A stretch of DNA of 64,000 nucleotides from Gelidibacter salicanalis (GCF_016469035.1 NZ_JAEHJZ010000025.1:41512-105511); one strand, 5' to 3'. Numbered from the stretch's first letter, positions 28,621-39,074 are shown. The notes: a model not told the origin generated them from the letters alone. Translations and numbers: made by a program.

Positions 28621-31242
28621 TTAGTTTATCTTTTCTATTAAAACACCACTGATAACAGGTTTTCCCTTTATGGGTCTTAATGCAATGTGTAAACCTTCGT
28701 TGTTATCGATGCTGATACTGCTCGTAAGGGTCACCCCATATTTATCTGGATAGGCTTTTGCCAGGTCAAATTGACTTTCAATCACTGTGGTATTCAACAG
28801 TATATCAAAGATCCGTTCTTGGGTGATTTCATTAGGTTCTTTTATAGCCGACAAATTATAGAGTGTTTCAACCTTGCTTTTAATTTGAGGCTCTACAAAA
28901 TATAAGGATATCTTATAATTGCCATTTGGGATGTCAATTTTATACGACGTACAACCTTCCAACATGGTTTGGAATATCCCTTCCTTTTCTGTGTTTATGA
29001 CGTTATTGGGAATGCCTTGATTGCGATCTTTGGTGATGTTATAAGGTGTGCCATCTACATGTCCATACAGCTGTTCAGAATAGCCTCTGTCCGGAACAAA
29101 CGTTACCTCATGGTCTTTATCATAGAAGCTAAAATGAGACCCGATGTTAATTCCGAATCTTTTGAAATCCGCTGTTTTCAAGTTATCAGATTTGAATACT
29201 TGAATCGTTTTGGTCTCGACTTGAGTATCTGCTACCAATTTCAATTCGTTTTCACCATTTATAAATGGAATGTCCGCTGTAGCCAATCCGTTACTAAATA
29301 CAACCGAATCAATTAACTTGCCATTTAAAAAAACCTCTGCCTTCTTTTGATTTGAAAATAGCGATACTGTACGCTTATCTTCCTTGATTAAATTCAACGG
29401 GTGTTTTGCATTCAAGGCTATATAAACAAAAGGAGCCTTCTTATTTAAAACGGATTTATACCAATAATAAATAGCCTTTGGTTCCCGATTGTATTGAACC
29501 AAACCTTTTTGATTGACATGTGGTATCGTTTCGCCCCGAAATTCTGAGCCAAAGTCGGCAAAATTCCAAGCGGTCATGCCTGCAACAAAATCGCGTGAAG
29601 TAACTTGTTCATAATAGCTTTTATGCAGAATCAATTGATATTCTTGAGTATAATCGTACTTTTTTGGGGTCGTGCTAGACACATTGACATCTGCACCAGG
29701 ACCATATTCTGACACCATAATGGAACGGTTGGGGAAATGTTTGTGTTGATCATCCAAAAATATGCCCAAATCAGGAATGGTATCATTATACCATCCAAAG
29801 TAGAGATTCCAACCAATGAGCATGGACAAATCGGCAATTTTGGTATCGTTATAAACTTCATTAAAGTGCAATGCCATTACCGTTAAGCGGTTTGGTGCCA
29901 TTTTTCTTGTGAACTCTTCCAACTGTTTCGCAAGTGCATAGCTATACACTTTAGCGGCTTCCTTTTCTTTTTCAGTAGATTTATTGTCGAACACCAAGCG
30001 TAGAAAAATCTCATTCATATAACCAAACATCACCACAGAAGGAAAATTATAATACTGTTTGAGGTGTTCTTCCTGCATGGTCATGCTGGTCTCAAAAAAT
30101 TCAGGGGTGTTGGTCACTTTATTGACAATGGGAATCTCTGACCAAACCAGAAGTCCCAGTTCATCACATAACTTATAGAGTTCCTGAGCGTGTGGATAAT
30201 GTGCAAAGCGAATTATATTGGCACCCATATCTTTTATCAAATGAATGTCCTTTTCCTGAAGCTGCATCGGAACCGCATTTCCGTAGCCTTCATAATCCTG
30301 ATGTCTGTTAACCCCAATTATCTTGTAAGGATTTCCGTTTAAAAACAAGCCTTTATTTGGATCGACACTCACCCAACGGAAGGCTATATGCGATAGTTTC
30401 TCATCTAAAATGGTTCCATCGGTATCTTTTAGCAACAGCTGCAAACGATAGAGATATGGCTGTTCTGGCGACCATAATTTTGGATTATGGATTTCAGGAA
30501 AATGTATTTTGAATGTTTCGCTGGCGTTGGCGCCGATTTTAATTTTTTTACTATCAGTTTGGATGATTTTTCCTTCGGCATCTGAAATACTTACCTGAAG
30601 TTGATTTGAAGCTGCTTTTATATCAAAATTATCCAATAGAACGGTGACTTCCACCTCGGCCTTTTCCTTTGAAACATTAGGGTAATCCACGTAAAAACCG
30701 TCCGATGCGAAATCGTTTAGAGAAAAATGCTGCTTTGGAAGGGCTATCAACTCCACATCCCTATAAATACCTCCATAAAATGTAAAGTCAGCATCCAGAG
30801 GAGGAATATTCTCATTATGCGAGTTGTCAACGCTAACTTCAATGCTGTTGTAAGCGTCAAATTTTAAAAATTCAGTAATATTAAAATTGAAGGCTGTGTA
30901 GCCGCCTTTGTGGTTGCCAACATAGTTGCCATTTACATAAACATTTGCTTCTTGATTGACGCCCTTAAAATTGAGATAGTGTACCAGATCTTTCTTCTCT
31001 TTGGGAATATACACCTGTTTTTGATACCAGCCCACACCTCTAAAATAACCGGAAATGTCATCCAAAGCATCGTCTGTATTCCAATTGTGCGGAATATTGA
31101 CCGTTTGCCAATTGGTTTTCGCAGCATCCAAGGTGAATTGCCAACCTGAATTTAAGGTGATTTTTTGTGCGCACAATTCATAAGAAAAAACCGCACAGAA
31201 CAGGATGACTAAAGTTTTTAGGTGAGATATTATGTGCTGCAT
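28621..31242 (-). CDS. GH2 glycosidase with C-terminal malectin-like domain
   Basis: An 873-aa GH2 enzyme with signal peptide (about 1-25). Sugar-binding sandwich domain about 30-165 ('WYQKQVYIPKE', 'VNGNYVGNHKGGYTAFNFNIT'), Ig-like domain about 185-290, TIM barrel from about 295. Catalytic residues: Glu411 as acid/base in 'MFGYMNEIF' and Glu512 as nucleophile in 'MVSEYGPGA'. A Big_4-like linker and a malectin-like carbohydrate-binding domain (about 712-873, ending 'IALRPIKGKPVISGVLIEKI') follow. This form is usually annotated beta-galactosidase, but GH2 also covers glucuronidases, mannosidases and others, so the substrate is open. It is inside the PUL 2 operon between GH3 and the sulfatase. 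Confidence 0.93.
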   Translation of the reverse strand: MQHIISHLKTLVILFCAVFSYELCAQKITLNSGWQFTLDAAKTNWQTVNIPHNWNTDDALDDISGYFRGVGWYQKQVYIPKEKKDLVHYLNFKGVNQEANVYVNGNYVGNHKGGYTAFNFNITEFLKFDAYNSIEVSVDNSHNENIPPLDADFTFYGGIYRDVELIALPKQHFSLNDFASDGFYVDYPNVSKEKAEVEVTVLLDNFDIKAASNQLQVSISDAEGKIIQTDSKKIKIGANASETFKIHFPEIHNPKLWSPEQPYLYRLQLLLKDTDGTILDEKLSHIAFRWVSVDPNKGLFLNGNPYKIIGVNRHQDYEGYGNAVPMQLQEKDIHLIKDMGANIIRFAHYPHAQELYKLCDELGLLVWSEIPIVNKVTNTPEFFETSMTMQEEHLKQYYNFPSVVMFGYMNEIFLRLVFDNKSTEKEKEAAKVYSYALAKQLEEFTRKMAPNRLTVMALHFNEVYNDTKIADLSMLIGWNLYFGWYNDTIPDLGIFLDDQHKHFPNRSIMVSEYGPGADVNVSSTTPKKYDYTQEYQLILHKSYYEQVTSRDFVAGMTAWNFADFGSEFRGETIPHVNQKGLVQYNREPKAIYYWYKSVLNKKAPFVYIALNAKHPLNLIKEDKRTVSLFSNQKKAEVFLNGKLIDSVVFSNGLATADIPFINGENELKLVADTQVETKTIQVFKSDNLKTADFKRFGINIGSHFSFYDKDHEVTFVPDRGYSEQLYGHVDGTPYNITKDRNQGIPNNVINTEKEGIFQTMLEGCTSYKIDIPNGNYKISLYFVEPQIKSKVETLYNLSAIKEPNEITQERIFDILLNTTVIESQFDLAKAYPDKYGVTLTSSISIDNNEGLHIALRPIKGKPVISGVLIEKIN

Positions 31243-31252
31243 CAGTTTTATT

Positions 31253-33496
31253 TTAATCTGTTAGAATAAATGTATTCTTAAATGTAAAATCAGAACTCGG
31301 GGCAATCGCAATCTCAAATTCGCCAGGTTCCACGTCAAATTTGTGCTCGTTATTATAATACTTCAAATCTTCTACCGTAATCGTAAACGTGACGGTTTTG
31401 CTTTCTCCTTTTTTAAGGAATAGCTTTTGAAACCCTTTCAGTTCTTTTACTGGTCTGGTAATGCTTCCAAATTTATCATGGATATAAAGTTGTACGACTT
31501 CATGTCCGTCATAATTACCAGTATTGCTGATGGTTGCAGTGGCCGTAAGCGTATCCCCAACACCTATTTGGGATGCAGACAGCTGTAGGTCTGAATAGTT
31601 AAAAGTTGTGTAGCTCAAGCCATGTCCGAAAGCAAATAGCGGCGTGTTTTGCACATCAATATAATTGGATTTATAGTCTTCCTTCGGATTGGCTTCAGGA
31701 ATAGGACGGCCAGTGTTTTTCATATTGTAATAAATGGGTACCTGACCAACATTTCTTGGAAAGGTTACGGTCAACTTTCCTGAGGGATTATAGGCTCCAA
31801 ACAATACATCAGTAACTCCATTTCCGCCCATTGTTCCAGGAAACCAAGCTTCCAAAATAGCGTCAACCTCATCCACTTCTTCAGAAAGATTGAGGGGTCT
31901 CCCATTCATCAATAGCAACACAATTTTTTTATTTGGAACGGCTTCGCGGATTTTTTTAATGAGTTTTGGCTGAATGCCCGGAATCTTTAAATTTGTTCTT
32001 GATGCCGCTTCCCCACTCATTCCATGGTCTTCTCCCATGACCAATAACACGACGTCTGCTTGTTTTGCGGCATTGATAGCGTCCTGAAATCCGGTGTCAT
32101 CATCAGCAACGATGTCACATCCTTTTGCATAAATAATTTGATTGGACTTTAAATACTCCTGCAAACCTTCATAGATGCTAACCGATTTTCCTTTTCTATC
32201 GCCGGCGCCTCCCCAATTGCCGTTAATGTGGTACTCATCTTTTGCCAGAGGACCAATTAGGGCAATTGTTTTTGTTTTATCCAAGGGCAAAGCGTTATTG
32301 TTGTTTTGCAACAAGACTGAAGATGCAGCTGCGGCTTCATGGGCTGCCTTTAAAAATTCAGGCTTATAGATGGTTTCCCTTTGACGTGCTTCGTCTGAAT
32401 AGCGGTACGGATCATCAAACAGTCCTAATTTGAATTTTGCCAATAGGATTTTTCTGCAGGACGCTTCAACCAATTCCAGATCAATTTTTCCAGCGGCAAT
32501 CAATTCCTTTAGATGCAAACGGTAAACATGTCCCATCATGTCCATATCCGTACCGGCAAGCATTCCTAAACGTGCCGCATCTGTACTGTCTGTTGCAAAG
32601 CCGTGTGGAATCATTTCATTGATTGCCGTATAATCAGACACTACAAAGCCTTTAAAATCCCATTCCCCTCGGAGAATATCCCTAAAAATATATTTATTTC
32701 CTGATGCAGGCACACCATTAAGTTCATTAAATGCGGTCATAAAAGTTTCCACACCAGCATCAACAGCTGCCTTAAAAGGTGGTAAATACACATTTCTCAA
32801 TTCATCCTCGCCCATGTTTACCGTATGGTAATCACGGCCGGCTTGGGCGGCGCCATATCCTACAAAGTGTTTCGCACAGGCAAGAATGGTATTATGTTTG
32901 GACAAGTCGTCCCCCTGAAAGCCTTTAACATAGGCTTTTGCCATAATACTAGTCAAATAGACATCTTCTCCTGCACCTTCTGAGATGCGTCCCCAACGGG
33001 GGTCGCGAGCAATGTCCAACATGGGGGCAAACGTCCAATGCAATCCTTCTGCAGAAGCCTCTTCAGTGGCAATTCTAGAACTTTGTTCAACAAGATTCGG
33101 GTCCCAACTTGCCGCCAGTCCTAAATTGATAGGAAAGATGGTTCGGTGCCCATGGATCACATCATAGCCAAACAATAAAGGAATGCCTAAGCGGGTCTCC
33201 TCAATGGCTATTTTTTGTAAATCGCGAGTCGCTTTTGCGGTATAGACATTTAACATGGCACCAACGCTACCTTGCTTGATGTATTTTTCGAAATCCGTAT
33301 CGACGAACGGCCCTGTTTTATCCCAACCACCACCATACATAACGGTCTGGCCTATTTTTTCTTCCAAAGTCATCAAATTCATCAACGAATCTACTTGAGC
33401 TTCATAAATTGAAGGTGCATTTTGGGCATTCAGATAGCAGCACGATCCAATAAGTGCGAAAATTGCGATTACCAATTGTTTTGAGTTCATATCCAT
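31253..33496 (-). CDS. GH3 beta-glucosidase (PUL 2, first paralogue)
   Basis: A 747-aa exo-beta-glucosidase of the three-domain GH3 type (BglX-like). Signal peptide to about residue 24 (no lipobox, so probably periplasmic). Nucleophile Asp288 in 'GFVVSDYTAINEM'. Barrel motifs 'RWGRISEGAGEDVYL' and 'CAKHFVGYG' are present. The second domain carries 'ADVVLLVMGEDHGMSGEAASRTNLKIPG', supplying the acid/base region, and an FN3-like domain closes it. It starts MDMNSK; the second Met at 33490 is an alternative. It sits between the GH97 and GH2 genes. GH3 enzymes of this type accept beta-1,2-, 1,3-, 1,4- or 1,6-linked glucosides; pairing with GH144 suggests beta-1,2-linked products are possible. Confidence 0.96.
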   Translation of the reverse strand: MDMNSKQLVIAIFALIGSCCYLNAQNAPSIYEAQVDSLMNLMTLEEKIGQTVMYGGGWDKTGPFVDTDFEKYIKQGSVGAMLNVYTAKATRDLQKIAIEETRLGIPLLFGYDVIHGHRTIFPINLGLAASWDPNLVEQSSRIATEEASAEGLHWTFAPMLDIARDPRWGRISEGAGEDVYLTSIMAKAYVKGFQGDDLSKHNTILACAKHFVGYGAAQAGRDYHTVNMGEDELRNVYLPPFKAAVDAGVETFMTAFNELNGVPASGNKYIFRDILRGEWDFKGFVVSDYTAINEMIPHGFATDSTDAARLGMLAGTDMDMMGHVYRLHLKELIAAGKIDLELVEASCRKILLAKFKLGLFDDPYRYSDEARQRETIYKPEFLKAAHEAAAASSVLLQNNNNALPLDKTKTIALIGPLAKDEYHINGNWGGAGDRKGKSVSIYEGLQEYLKSNQIIYAKGCDIVADDDTGFQDAINAAKQADVVLLVMGEDHGMSGEAASRTNLKIPGIQPKLIKKIREAVPNKKIVLLLMNGRPLNLSEEVDEVDAILEAWFPGTMGGNGVTDVLFGAYNPSGKLTVTFPRNVGQVPIYYNMKNTGRPIPEANPKEDYKSNYIDVQNTPLFAFGHGLSYTTFNYSDLQLSASQIGVGDTLTATATISNTGNYDGHEVVQLYIHDKFGSITRPVKELKGFQKLFLKKGESKTVTFTITVEDLKYYNNEHKFDVEPGEFEIAIAPSSDFTFKNTFILTD

Positions 33497-33628
33497 TGCT
33501 ATTATTACGATTCAATAAGGGCCGAGTACTGAAATGCACGTTGTCATTGAACGCTTCTGTTTAAAAATAAAGGGAATCCTAAAGCCACTATAACAACCGT
33601 TTTTATATGATTGATCCCATCCCTTCCA

Positions 33629-35731
33629 TTACTGATCTATAGGCATCAAACTCACTGCTGTTCCACCACCTGCAGCCATCTTTAATTTTAGTTTTGTTTT
33701 GTTAGTTACCGTTTTTGTTATAATGTTGTAACTTTTCGGATGCTTTTCCCAATGTGCATCTTCCCCATCCTGATAAATGATGGCTTTGTACATTGTGCTA
33801 GGCGAAAGGAAATCTAATTTGATTTCAGTATGTCTTGGGTTTTCATCTGTAATGGCGCCTAAGAACCAGTTTTCTGAATGTTTATCTTTTCTTACCACCG
33901 TCAAATAGTCTCCAGGTTCTGCTTCAAGGTATTTTGAGGTTTGCCAATCGGCCGGAACATCCTTGATAAATTGAAAGGCATCCAAATATTTTTCATAGTT
34001 CTCTGGCAGATCCGCCGCCATTTGTAAAGGTGAATACATCGTGACATAGAGTGCCAATTGTTTTGCCAAAGTGGTATGCACTTGTTCGGTTTTGCTTGGG
34101 TCATACACATCCATCTTAATTTCAAAAATTCCTGGAGTGTAATCCATCGGGCCTCCTAATAATCTGGTGAACGGCAAGACGGTTTCGTGGGAAGGTAAAT
34201 TGCCATTGCTCCAGGCATTAAATTCGTTGCCACGTGCTGCTTCTGCCGCTATAAAATTGGGATAGGTTCTATGATACCCCGTTGGCCGTGTACTTTCGTG
34301 GGAATTGACCATCAATTGATTGTCCGCCATCCGTTGTGCCACAAAATTAAAATGGTTGACCATGGCTTGGCCATCATGAAATTCTCCACGAGGAATGATG
34401 CGTCCTACATAACCCGTCTTGACCGCTGGATACTCATATTTTTTCATCAAGGCCATCGCGCGGTCCAGATGGCGCTCATAGTTGCCCACAGATCCTGAAG
34501 TTTCATGGTGCATGATCATTTTAACGTCTTTAGACTTCGCATAGTGATGTACTTCCTCAATATCAAAATCAGGATAAGGCGTTGTAAAATCGAAGACATC
34601 TTCTTTCCAATTTCCAAACCAATCTTCCCAACCTACATTCCAACCTTCAACCAACACTCCGTCAAAACCATGTTTGGCTGCAAAATCAATATAACGTTTT
34701 GTGTTTTCAGTGGTAGCACCATGCTTTCCTGTTGGAATTAATGCCTGCGATTCAGCATTTTGCGCATTTTGGCTTCCCGCATAATCCCAGGTGGCTTTCC
34801 CCACATGCATTTCCCACCAAATGCCAACATATTTCATAGGTTTAATCCAAGATGTGTCTTCTATTTTGCTGGGTTCATTGAGATTCAAGATCATTTTTGA
34901 CGCCACTATATCGCGCGCATCATCACTGACCATAATAGTACGCCAAGGTGTGGTTGACGGCGTTCTCAAATAGGCTTTATCTCCAACGGCATTTGGTACT
35001 AAATTGGAGGTTAACTGAAAATTTTTAGTATTGACATCCAAGTGCATCACTGGATAATTGTTGACCGCGGCTTCAAAAATATTGAGGTATAATCCCTCAG
35101 CAGACCTCATCATTAACGGCGATTGTACCCTGAAATTACTGGTAATGCTCTGTAGTGCAATCCCATTATCTCTATTGATTTTTGAGATATCGATTTTTGA
35201 AAGGGGTGTTTCGTTATAGTTATATTCTTGACTGTCATAATCTCCAGGTAACCAAAATGTGTTATGATCTCCTGTTACATTGAACTCTGTAGTTTCATCA
35301 GAAATAACAAAATAGTCCACCTTGTTTTCAAATGGAAATTCATATCTGAAGGCCACACCTTCATCATACACTTTAAAAACAATGTCTATTTTCTTGTCAG
35401 AATCAAGGTGTTTCAGATGGAAAGTGATTTGGTTATAATGGTTTCTGATGGCCGATTCTTCACCCAAAACAGGTGTCCAATGGTCATCAAACGTATCCGT
35501 TTTGACATCTTCCAGTGCGAAATTTTGATTTAGCAAGGTACCATCTTTAAGTACAATGCCCATTTTACTAGGTTTGATGACGCTATTTCCTTTATAGGTC
35601 AGTGTATAGGTTGGTGCTCCTCGATCCGTCAAAGAGAACGCAACTGAAATCTCCTTTGATGGCGACAGGATTTGCTGCGCATTGATGAGATAGAAGGAAC
35701 AGCAGCAGATGATTAAGGATAGATTTTTCAT
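33629..35731 (-). CDS. GH97 alpha-glucosidase, SusB-type (inverting)
   Basis: A 700-aa GH97 enzyme with Sec signal peptide (about 1-19). N-terminal beta-supersandwich (about 25-290), TIM barrel (about 295-580), C-terminal beta domain. Glu410 in 'MHHETSGS', Glu479 in 'VNSHESTRPTG' and Glu503 in 'AARGNEF' are spaced 69 and 24 residues apart. These are the same intervals I recall for Glu439, Glu508 and Glu532 of B. thetaiotaomicron SusB. This points to the inverting alpha-glucosidase branch, not the retaining alpha-galactosidase branch. Expected reaction: release of glucose from alpha-linked glucosides. It lies between the two GH3 genes of PUL 2, with 132- and 230-base gaps on either side. Confidence 0.93.
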   Translation of the reverse strand: MKNLSLIICCCSFYLINAQQILSPSKEISVAFSLTDRGAPTYTLTYKGNSVIKPSKMGIVLKDGTLLNQNFALEDVKTDTFDDHWTPVLGEESAIRNHYNQITFHLKHLDSDKKIDIVFKVYDEGVAFRYEFPFENKVDYFVISDETTEFNVTGDHNTFWLPGDYDSQEYNYNETPLSKIDISKINRDNGIALQSITSNFRVQSPLMMRSAEGLYLNIFEAAVNNYPVMHLDVNTKNFQLTSNLVPNAVGDKAYLRTPSTTPWRTIMVSDDARDIVASKMILNLNEPSKIEDTSWIKPMKYVGIWWEMHVGKATWDYAGSQNAQNAESQALIPTGKHGATTENTKRYIDFAAKHGFDGVLVEGWNVGWEDWFGNWKEDVFDFTTPYPDFDIEEVHHYAKSKDVKMIMHHETSGSVGNYERHLDRAMALMKKYEYPAVKTGYVGRIIPRGEFHDGQAMVNHFNFVAQRMADNQLMVNSHESTRPTGYHRTYPNFIAAEAARGNEFNAWSNGNLPSHETVLPFTRLLGGPMDYTPGIFEIKMDVYDPSKTEQVHTTLAKQLALYVTMYSPLQMAADLPENYEKYLDAFQFIKDVPADWQTSKYLEAEPGDYLTVVRKDKHSENWFLGAITDENPRHTEIKLDFLSPSTMYKAIIYQDGEDAHWEKHPKSYNIITKTVTNKTKLKLKMAAGGGTAVSLMPIDQ

Positions 35732-35811
35732 ATATACATATTTTGTTGCTCAACTATTCATAGCTGAAAATTTGTGACTTGGAGGTTTAATTAATCATGA
35801 ACCACCTCGTC

Positions 35812-35859
35812 TTCTGCTTCTCTTCGGAAGCAGAATCCACTCCTCCTTAGAAAGGAGGA
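35812..35859. repeat. Two adjacent hairpins in the GH97-GH3 gap
   Basis: A 9-bp inverted repeat TTCTGCTTC/GAAGCAGAA (35812-35835) is followed by an 8-bp one, TCCTCCTT/AAGGAGGA (35841-35859). Neither has a T-run after it. They look like dispersed-repeat remnants or an mRNA-processing/stability element inside the PUL 2 transcript. Function unknown. Confidence 0.6.
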
Positions 35860-35961
35860 CAATTTTATTTGGCAGCAAAAGACGCGAGAAATAACAGTTT
35901 CTCATGAGATACAGTTTTTGTTGCCAGACCTCTCAGGTTTCTAAAATTAGAAGTCTGAAAA

Positions 35962-38271
35962 TTATTTCAACTCAAATTCAGCTTTCATGGTCGTGTCAGA
36001 ATTGGTACCTACAAAGACTTCAAACTGTCCAGGTTCTGCTACAAAATCCAAACTGGAGTTGTAGAATTTTAAATCGTCGACGCTCAATGTGAAGGTTACC
36101 GTTTGAGTTGCTCCTGTTTTGATCTCCACTTTTTGGAACCCTTTTAATTCTTTAACAGGACGTGTTACCGAACCGACCATATCTCTGATATATAACTGAA
36201 CAACTTCCTTTCCATCATAATTTCCGGAATTCTTTACATCAACAGTCACCTCTACAGTACCATTACTGTCTATCTGATTGCTGCTCAATTTTAAATTGGT
36301 ATAGTCAAATTTGGTATAGCTCAAACCAAAGCCGAAAGGAAACAATGGCTCATTGCGTACATCTAAATAATTGGTTCGGAATTTCTCAAAAGTGCCTTCA
36401 TTATTGTTCAGTGGGCGTCCGGTATTTTTGTGATTGTAATAGATGGGAATTTGTCCCACATTTCGCGGAAACGTCGCTGTTAATTTTCCTGACGGATTCA
36501 CATCGCCAAACAAGACATCAGAAATTGCCAAACCAGCTTCACTACCAGGAAACCAAACATTTAAAATTGCAGGAACAGTTTCCACTTCTTCTTGAATGGT
36601 CAATGGGCGGCCAGCGAACATGACCAACACCACAGGTTTCCCTGTTTTTAAAAGGGCTTGTAATAAGTCTTTTTGAATTTGGGGAATATCTAAATTTGTC
36701 CTGCTGCTACTTTCGCCACTCATTTCAGCCGATTCTCCCAAAGCGGCAATAATGACATCAGATTTTGAAGCGATCTCCAAAGCTTCATCCAGCATTTGTT
36801 TGTCGGTTCTGCCATCACGTGGAATGTCTTTTCCAAACATGGTGACCCGTTTTTCGTATGCTAAGTCGGCAGCAAGATTACTTCCTTTGGCATAGAGAAT
36901 TGTAGCCTTATTGCCAACCACTGTTTTTAAACCTTCCAACAACGGATTGGACTTTTCTTGTTTGGTGGCCACACTCCACGTGCCTGCCATATTCACTGCA
37001 TTATTGGCCAAAGGCCCGATAAGAGCAATGGTCCCTGATTTTTTTAGGGGCAGGGTTTGACGTTCGTTTTTTAACAATACCATAGATTCTGCCGATACTT
37101 TTCTAGCGAAGGCACGGTGCTCATCTGTGAAAATCTCTGTTTTGGCTCTGTTGATATCGCAATAGTTATAAGGATCATCAAACAGACCCAATTGATATTT
37201 TGCGGTTAGCATCCGCTTAACGGCGGTGTCAATTGTTGCCATAGACACTTTACCTTCCTCAAAAGACTTCTGCAAGGTGGTCAACAATCCTTCGCCCACC
37301 ATATCCATATCTATCCCGGCATTCAAGGCCATGGCAGAAACCGCTTGCAAATCGCCCATCCCATGATCAACCATTTCGTTGATGCCCGTATAATCAGTAA
37401 CCACAAAGCCATCAAAACCCCAATCGGTACGCAGTAAATCGGTCATTAACCATTTATTGCCTGTGGCAGGAATCCCATCTATTTCATTAAAAGAGGCCAT
37501 TACTGAACCCACACCAGCATCAATGGCAGCTTTATAAGGCGGTAAGTAATCGTTGTACATTTTGATGCGGCTCATATCGACCGTATTATAATCGCGACCT
37601 GCCTCCGGAGCACCGTAGAGTGCAAAATGTTTAACAGTGGCCATTATTGTTTTATTATCGGTCAAATCAGTACCCTGATATCCTTTAACCATTGCTTTTG
37701 CGATTTCGCTTCCCAAATACACATCCTCTCCAGAACCTTCAGAAACACGACCCCATCTGGCATCACGGGAAATATCCACCATAGGCGAAAAGGTCCAGTT
37801 GATACCATCTGCACTGGCTTCAATAGCCGCAATACGTGCTGTTTTTTCAATCATTGGTATATCCCAAGAACTCGATAATCCCAGCGGAATCGGGAATGTG
37901 GTTTCATATCCATGAATAACATCCATACCAAATAATAACGGAATTTTAAGTCGGCTTTTTTCCATGGCCACCTTTTGGACGTCTCTAATTTTTTCAACCG
38001 TTTTGATGTTAAAAAGTCCGCCTACCTTGCCGTCTTCAATTTTACTTGCAATGTCAGCGCTTTTGGCCTGACCTGTGGTGATATCTCCGGAAGATGGTAA
38101 ATTGAGCTGGCCCAATTTTTCTTCCAAAGTCATGAGTTTAAGGATGGAATCTACTTTCTGTTCAATAGATTGTTGTGGTTTTACTTGTGTTTGTGCCTGA
38201 TAGGAAGTACAGGATAACAAACAGAATGTAAGTGCACTAAAGAGAATGCTGTTAATGGATTGTAATTTCAT
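35962..38271 (-). CDS. GH3 beta-glucosidase (PUL 2, second paralogue), lipoprotein
   Basis: A 769-aa GH3 enzyme with lipobox LLSC (Cys21). Nucleophile Asp293 in 'GFVVTDYTGINEM'. 'RWGRVSEGSGEDVYLG' and 'VKHFALYGAPEAGRDYNTVDMS' line the barrel. The second domain has 'SDVIIAALGESAEMSGESSSRTNLDIP' and an FN3-like domain closes the chain; domain order equals E. coli BglX. It differs from the other PUL 2 GH3 in being lipidated and in its N-terminal region. The ATG overlaps the esterase stop by one base (TAATG), so the two are translationally coupled. Confidence 0.97.
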   Translation of the reverse strand: MKLQSINSILFSALTFCLLSCTSYQAQTQVKPQQSIEQKVDSILKLMTLEEKLGQLNLPSSGDITTGQAKSADIASKIEDGKVGGLFNIKTVEKIRDVQKVAMEKSRLKIPLLFGMDVIHGYETTFPIPLGLSSSWDIPMIEKTARIAAIEASADGINWTFSPMVDISRDARWGRVSEGSGEDVYLGSEIAKAMVKGYQGTDLTDNKTIMATVKHFALYGAPEAGRDYNTVDMSRIKMYNDYLPPYKAAIDAGVGSVMASFNEIDGIPATGNKWLMTDLLRTDWGFDGFVVTDYTGINEMVDHGMGDLQAVSAMALNAGIDMDMVGEGLLTTLQKSFEEGKVSMATIDTAVKRMLTAKYQLGLFDDPYNYCDINRAKTEIFTDEHRAFARKVSAESMVLLKNERQTLPLKKSGTIALIGPLANNAVNMAGTWSVATKQEKSNPLLEGLKTVVGNKATILYAKGSNLAADLAYEKRVTMFGKDIPRDGRTDKQMLDEALEIASKSDVIIAALGESAEMSGESSSRTNLDIPQIQKDLLQALLKTGKPVVLVMFAGRPLTIQEEVETVPAILNVWFPGSEAGLAISDVLFGDVNPSGKLTATFPRNVGQIPIYYNHKNTGRPLNNNEGTFEKFRTNYLDVRNEPLFPFGFGLSYTKFDYTNLKLSSNQIDSNGTVEVTVDVKNSGNYDGKEVVQLYIRDMVGSVTRPVKELKGFQKVEIKTGATQTVTFTLSVDDLKFYNSSLDFVAEPGQFEVFVGTNSDTTMKAEFELK

Positions 38272-39074
38272 TATTGAGATTTAGAGTTAGAAAATAACCA
38301 AGGAATGAGTTCAGGTTCAGCAAATGCAGAATCCCAACTGTTGTGGTTGTCTTTGGCGTAGAGCGAAAAATTGGGCTTTCCACCATATTTTAAAATACCG
38401 GAAACCATGTCAACGGAATGCTGCGGATCTACCACATCATCATTGGCACCGTGGAAAATCCACATAGGAATAGTTTTGGCGTATGCTTCTGTAGCTTCAG
38501 GATTCCCGGCACCACAGATAGCGAATGCTGCTGCAAATACGTCTGGTTTTCTGTAAAGGATTTCAAAAGTTCCCATCCCTCCCATAGAAAGCCCTCCAAC
38601 ATATACTTGATTTTTATTGACATACGGTTTGGCCAGCAAGTCGTTTAACAGTTCCATAACTAAAGACATAGATTTGGTTGGAGCGCTATCTAATGGGAAA
38701 TTTAAAGTAATAGGTTTTGTACTTCTGTCTACTGTTGCATTTGCCCAATAATCGGTTTGCGGACATTGTGGAAAGATGACTATTGCCGGAAAGGAATCTC
38801 TCATTTTATAGAACAACTCACTCCCGTGTGCCAATTGTTTTGTGTTGTCACTCCCCCTCTCACCAGCGCCATGAAGGAAGAGTACGACAGGATATTTTTT
38901 GGTCGTTTCAAAGTTCTTAGGCATTAACGCCCGATAGTTCAAGCTATCGTTGCCAGAAATAAATTGTTCTTGGGAGTAGTATTCTTGATGTTGTGCCAGT
39001 AATTTAAAGGCACTTAAAAGAAGAATCACAACACTGTAGATTATAGTTCTAAAATTTGTTTTCATTGGTTTCAT
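38271..39074 (-). CDS. Secreted alpha/beta-hydrolase esterase (CE1/dienelactone-hydrolase-like)
   Basis: A 267-aa secreted serine hydrolase. A signal peptide spans about 1-28 (an in-frame Met at codon 4 is an alternative start). The nucleophile is Ser163 in 'GGLSMGGMGTF', and 'LFLHGAGERGSDN' forms the oxyanion-hole strand. Acid and base are probably in 'FHGANDDVVD' and 'KDNHNSWDSAF'. The fold resembles polyhydroxybutyrate-depolymerase-like carbohydrate esterases and prolyl-oligopeptidase-family proteins near flavobacterial glucan genes. Removal of acyl groups from the PUL 2 glycan is a reasonable inference. It starts 31 bases after the upstream GH144-type gene and overlaps GH3. Confidence 0.88.
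   Translation of the reverse strand: MKPMKTNFRTIIYSVVILLLSAFKLLAQHQEYYSQEQFISGNDSLNYRALMPKNFETTKKYPVVLFLHGAGERGSDNTKQLAHGSELFYKMRDSFPAIVIFPQCPQTDYWANATVDRSTKPITLNFPLDSAPTKSMSLVMELLNDLLAKPYVNKNQVYVGGLSMGGMGTFEILYRKPDVFAAAFAICGAGNPEATEAYAKTIPMWIFHGANDDVVDPQHSVDMVSGILKYGGKPNFSLYAKDNHNSWDSAFAEPELIPWLFSNSKSQ

Noticed and set aside
31253-38271. NagZ-type function for the PUL 2 GH3 enzymes
   Set aside because: They lack the KHFPGHGx(n)DxH loop and instead have the three-domain beta-glucosidase layout.
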